Assembly: GCA_028456385.1 (NCBI GenBank)
Contig: JALNQF010000303.1
Location: forward strand, 1-50,734
Direction: 5' to 3'
Source of the DNA: Ophiosphaerella korrae
Taxonomy: Eukaryota; Ascomycota; Dothideomycetes; Pleosporales; Phaeosphaeriaceae
DNA length: 50,734 nt
Shown: positions 46,637 to 50,734 of the stretch, piece after piece
Layout of the letters: the number at the start of each line of letters is the position of its first letter
Position numbering within the stretch: the stretch's first letter is position 1
Made by a program: the position numbers and the translations under genes
The notes under the pieces: generated by a model
Databases searched by the model: none
Told to the model about the DNA's origin: nothing
The model's input: the letters and a program-made list of their open reading frames with translations, nothing else

Positions 46637-49600
46637 AGATAATAGGGTATTAATAGCTTTCTTTTTATTTCTATTACTATAAGTAGCGTTATCTAGTAAT
46701 TAGATATAAAAAGCTTATCTCTATTACTAATAATACTCTTTAGTATCTTATATCTTTGTATTAGTACGTCTAGTAGTATATATTCTAGCTAGTCTACTAT
46801 ATAGTTACTTTAGAATTTCTCTATCTTAGCGTATTTTATAAATTAGTCTATAATTACTATTATTATATTATATCCTATTCCTATTACTAGATCTTTTAAC
46901 GTTAGTAGTCCTATAATAACGTCTATCGCAATATCTATCTATAGTTTTTCTAGTATCTTAATTACTTATATTTTTCTATAAAGTGTATATATCTTATACT
47001 TATACTTCTAGTAATTTACGTATTTCTTAATAAACTACGTTACTTTCTTCTTTATCTTACTAAATCTATAGTTCTTCTAGATTAGCTTTATAGTTTATAT
47101 AATCTTTAAGTACTTATATACTAAGTTATTATAATATTATTATATAATTACGTCTTATAATTCTTTTAGAACCTTGTTTATAATCTTAACTAAGTTATTA
47201 ATTTCTTACTCTTCTACTAGTTATATATTTAGTACTAGGTATCTTTATCTATTATCTTATAGTATAGCTTCTCTTACTACTTACTTCTTTCCTATAATAT
47301 TATGTCTTTAGCTAAGTACGTCTACTTAGTTATTTTCTTTACCTAGTACGTACTAGATCTTGAATTTATACTATCTTAGTAGTTCTAACTATTATATATA
47401 CTTATCTTTTAACTTCTTACTTATTATAAAGTATATTAGGTTCTAGTAATCTATCTTTATAATTACTTCTACTACAATTTTAGTATATACTCTCTAATAC
47501 TTAAGTATATTAACTATTATAAGTAGCTCCTTATTATATATTATATCTTTCTTCTTATTTTATAAACTTTTCTATAAAGTATTAGTTAAAGTTAATAAAT
47601 TTTAGGAATAATTATACGTCTTTAACTCTCTAAGGTTCCTTTTACTCTTCTACTACTTTAGTCTTTTTTTAGCTTATCTTAACTTTGTTAATACCTATTA
47701 TATATCTTAGAAACTCTACTTCTATCTTATACTATTTATACTTCTTTAGCTTTAGTTATAGGTTATATTAGTCTAAGTACTATAGTACTATTATTACTTA
47801 CTCTATATACTTACTTTCTTCTTTAGAATATATTAGTATATTATCTAAGAAGGCTATAATAAACTTATCGTAGTATTCTTATAATATATTATTAATTAGT
47901 CTTTAGAACGTTACTAGTATATTTATTAGTCTAAAGAGTATTACTATATACTTATAATATCTATAGTGTATTTAGAATACTATCTTTTACTCTTTACCTA
48001 CTTTAATTTATATTAGGTAGTATCTATCCTTTTAGTCTAGTTTTATAAAAATCTTTACTCTACTTAGCTTATCTTAAAGCTTATCTATATTTAGTAGTAG
48101 GTATTAGTCCTTTACTATAATATTGTTTAGTTTTTAGTAATCTATATATATCCTTAGTAGTCTTTTTTTCTTAGGTATAAAGAGAATTAGAAATCCTACT
48201 AATAATAAGGATTCTTGTATATATACCTTCTTTAAGTCCCTATTTACTTTTTCTTAGAGTATTACTAATTTACTCTCTATTAATTAGTAAATAAGCCTAA
48301 AAGGTAGCTCCTTTCTTTTTTATAACTTAATTATATAGTCTTAAGGTTAGTACTAAGGTAATACTAGTATATCTATCTATTCTATAAATAAGTAGCTAAA
48401 CTTCTTATATTATTCTAGGATCTTAGGAGCTACGCGTTACTCCTCTACTCCTACTTCTTAGCCTAGCGCCCTACTAGTACTTATAGAAGTACTTATTTTC
48501 TCTTAATAAGTTATTATTAAAGCTACTATCTTATATAGTACCTTTTTATCTACTATTAAATACTACTAATACGTAGGCTTAGATCTATATACGTCTTTAT
48601 CGTTATTAAATAAAAGGTTCTAGTTTTTCTAATTAACTCTAGGATTAAACTTTTGTAGCTATAGGAGTCCTAATATAATATCTTTATTAGCTAAAAATAA
48701 TACGTCTAAAGTAATCTTTATACTATATCCTTAAATAATAATCTTTATAGTTGCTTTATTACTAACTATTAGGTTTCTTAGTATTAGTTATCTATTCGCA
48801 ATATAGATTAGATATAGTATCTTCTTTACTTATAGTTAGAGTCTTACTTATTCTACTACTTTATATATAATTAGGTTTATAAATAACCCTAAATCTACTA
48901 ATACCTTTATTCTTTCTTCTACTATTTTTACTAGGAGTTTAATAAGTCTTTTAGTATTAATAGCGTTATAGCTTCTAGATATATATCTAGTATTAGCTAT
49001 TTACTTAAAAAAGACTTAATCTTGTAATCTTTATTTATCTTTTACTAGAATCCTTAAAGTATCTTAATCTCTTTATATTATTTATACTTTTCTAGTATAT
49101 AGGTTTACTAGATTATATTAATAAATTAGTTGTTTATAAGTATTTTACTTGTATTTACTTTTTTCTCTATTATACTTAGAAAGTACTTAGCTTCTTACTT
49201 ATCTTATAGGTATCGTTTATATATTATCTTTGTATACTCTTCCTAGTTTTATTTATATCTAAATTTCTTATAAGAGAAATATCTAGATCCTATCTTATTA
49301 GAATAGTAGGTAAGGTAATTATTATAATAATATCCTATCTATAATAGTAGTAGATAGTTTAGGTTATATAAGTGTAGCTAGTATTATAGTTCTTGTATTA
49401 ATACTAGATCTATAATTATTATTACTTAATTATTATTTATATATAATAATTTATATTACTAGGTTTACTCTACTTAGCGTCTCTTATCTTACTATTCTTT
49501 TACTAAGTAGTAGCTATCTACTAGTCTCTAGATTTCTTTTACTTTAGCTCTAGTATTCTAGGTACTATTTTATATTTAGAAGTCTTAAGCTCTTAGTTTT

Positions 49601-50734
49601 CTTTCTTATTCTTGTCCTAGGCTATATATACCTACTTTCTTAGATATAGCGTTATCTTATACTTATACTCTACTCTTCTTTAGTATAGCTAAAGGTATTC
49701 TAAGGTATCTATCTTAGCTTATTTCTACTTTAGCTAATACCTTTTTACGTAGCTTTATATTCCTAGTAGTATCTTTATAGCTTCTACTTTATTATCTATT
49801 ATATAGTTTATTAGTTATATAGTAACCTTATAATAGTTATATCTTTTACTTATATCTTACTACTAGAGGTTTATAGTCTTATAATCTCTCCTCTTTTAGC
49901 TTCTTCTAGAGATTACTTCCTATTCTTCTTCTCTATTATTATCTTACTACTTAAGTATATTAATATATTATATAATTTTATTCTTTACTTAGTAATTCTT
50001 TACTAAGTACTTTATTTTACTATACTTATAGAATTTTTAGCTTTTTACTCTCTTAGAGTTCTTATAGTAATAGTTTTCCTATTTTCCTAAGTTTATATTG
50101 TTAACGTATATCTTATCTAGCTTAAAGTATCTATAGCTACTCTAAACTTAGTTGTTTTTATATTTATATTAGTACTTATACTTAGGTTTATACTTCTTAC
50201 TTTCAATACGTAGTACTCTTACGTTTTTAGCTTCTACTATATATTTATATATATAGTTATTAACTTAAATTACCTTCTCTATTAGGTTCTCTAATATCTT
50301 AATCGTAGCTCTACTACGTATTAGCTTACTTTAAATATTACTCTTAAGTCTATATTAATATATCTTTATTAATAACTTTTATTTTATTCTATTAATATAG
50401 CGTAGCTTTTAAACTTATTAGTATAGTCTACTACTACTTTATATTGTTATAGCTACTATATCGCTTACTCTACTACTACTATTTTATTTACTAGTAAAAA
50501 GGTATATTATACTTTGTCTTTAAACTTAATCTATTCTTTATATATCTTGTTGTATTTACTATTATTATTATTAAGGTATTTCTTAAAGTATAGCGTAACC
50601 TATTTCTCTACCTTACCCCTTATATAGGATAATACAAGTATAGCTCTATCTTTATCCTAAACTTAGTCTACTTTAAAAAAAAGATTAAGTTATAAGATCT
50701 ATAGCTTAAGCTTATTTTATTCTCTATAGTAGAG
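45590..50734 (-). pseudogene. Element J: Ty3/Gypsy chromodomain retrotransposon, third lineage, cut by window end
   Basis: On the minus strand I read, from right to left, a gag-like region (about 49050-50734, not resolved in detail). Protease follows with VDLGLF at 48881-48898 (from VDSGAx). Reverse transcriptase has FLDN at 47840-47851 (from FLDD), inside a classical FxxxFLDDILIYS context. The integrase has its first Asp at 46921-46923, the second changed to Asn at 46723-46725, and the TDGQTER-like block at about 46604-46640. A GDKVYL-type integrase tail lies near 46260-46300, and a chromodomain at about 45861-46019. Protease and RT share a frame; integrase is in another, so at least one indel lies between RT and integrase. 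It is distinct from the A and F lineages. The gag start and right LTR are outside the window. Confidence 0.85.
46604..46637. repeat. (TCTA)n microsatellite inside integrase of J
   Basis: Eight and a half perfect TCTA units. They fall where the integrase TDGQTER block is encoded, and RIP of a repeated GAC-GGA-CAG-type codon run would produce exactly this tetranucleotide. Confidence 0.9.

Noticed and set aside
1..50734. Mitochondrial DNA as the cause of the high AT content
   Set aside because: No mitochondrial protein, rRNA or tRNA gene is visible, and the content is nuclear LTR elements with RIP-type decay.

Overview
This window is repeat-derived DNA from a filamentous ascomycete (Pezizomycotina-type fungus). 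It is very AT-rich, TpA is the dominant dinucleotide, CpA/TpG are scarce, and related copies differ almost only by C-to-T and G-to-A transitions. That is the signature of repeat-induced point mutation (RIP). No intact host gene, tRNA or rRNA was found. Every recognisable coding region is a dead transposon gene in which former CAA, CAG and TGG codons are now TAA or TAG. Frames were read by eye through these stops, so domain calls rest on motif order and spacing and not on database searches.

Layout from left to right. (1) 1-1588 and 8626-9183: a pogo/Fot1-type DDD transposase gene, split by element A. (2) A, 1589-8620 (+): a complete Ty3/Gypsy chromodomain retrotransposon (429-bp LTRs, TSD TAAGT, single-frame gag-pol). 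(3) 9184-11136: very AT-rich DNA with an unidentified minus-strand frame (9724-10467) and a large inverted repeat (about 10520-11035). (4) B, 11142-18168 (-): complete sister element (443-bp LTRs, TSD GCTAA). (5) 18174-28486: a three-level nest. Element D (21302-28299, -, 445-bp LTRs, TSD ATCTA) sits inside solo LTR C (20892-21301 plus 28305-28354, TSD AAAGC), which sits inside the RNase H region of an older Gypsy fragment E (-). (6) 28487-32347: a 3.9-kb stretch that I could not assign. (7) F, 32348-36892 (-): pol of a different Gypsy lineage, truncated at the right by G. (8) G, 36898-44248 (+): a Gypsy element with mismatched LTRs, interrupted by solo LTR H (39744-40140, TSD AGAAA). (9) I, 44249 to about 44805 (+): an RNase H/integrase fragment. 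(10) J, about 44810-50734 (-): a third Gypsy lineage with chromodomain, running off the right edge.

A, B, D and G belong to one family. Each has gag with two CCHC knuckles, protease, reverse transcriptase, RNase H, integrase and a C-terminal chromodomain in one long reading frame. E and I are fragments of the same or a close family. Chromodomain integrases are known to steer insertion towards histone-H3K9-methylated chromatin, which fits the self-piling nest seen here. The insertion order can be read from the TSDs: E before C before D; G before H; pogo before A. The most notable points are the intact nesting record, the chimeric element G, the exchangeable central modules of otherwise related LTRs, the shared loss of the gag start codon, the RIP-made microsatellite in J, and the two unexplained blocks (9724-11035 and 28487-32347).
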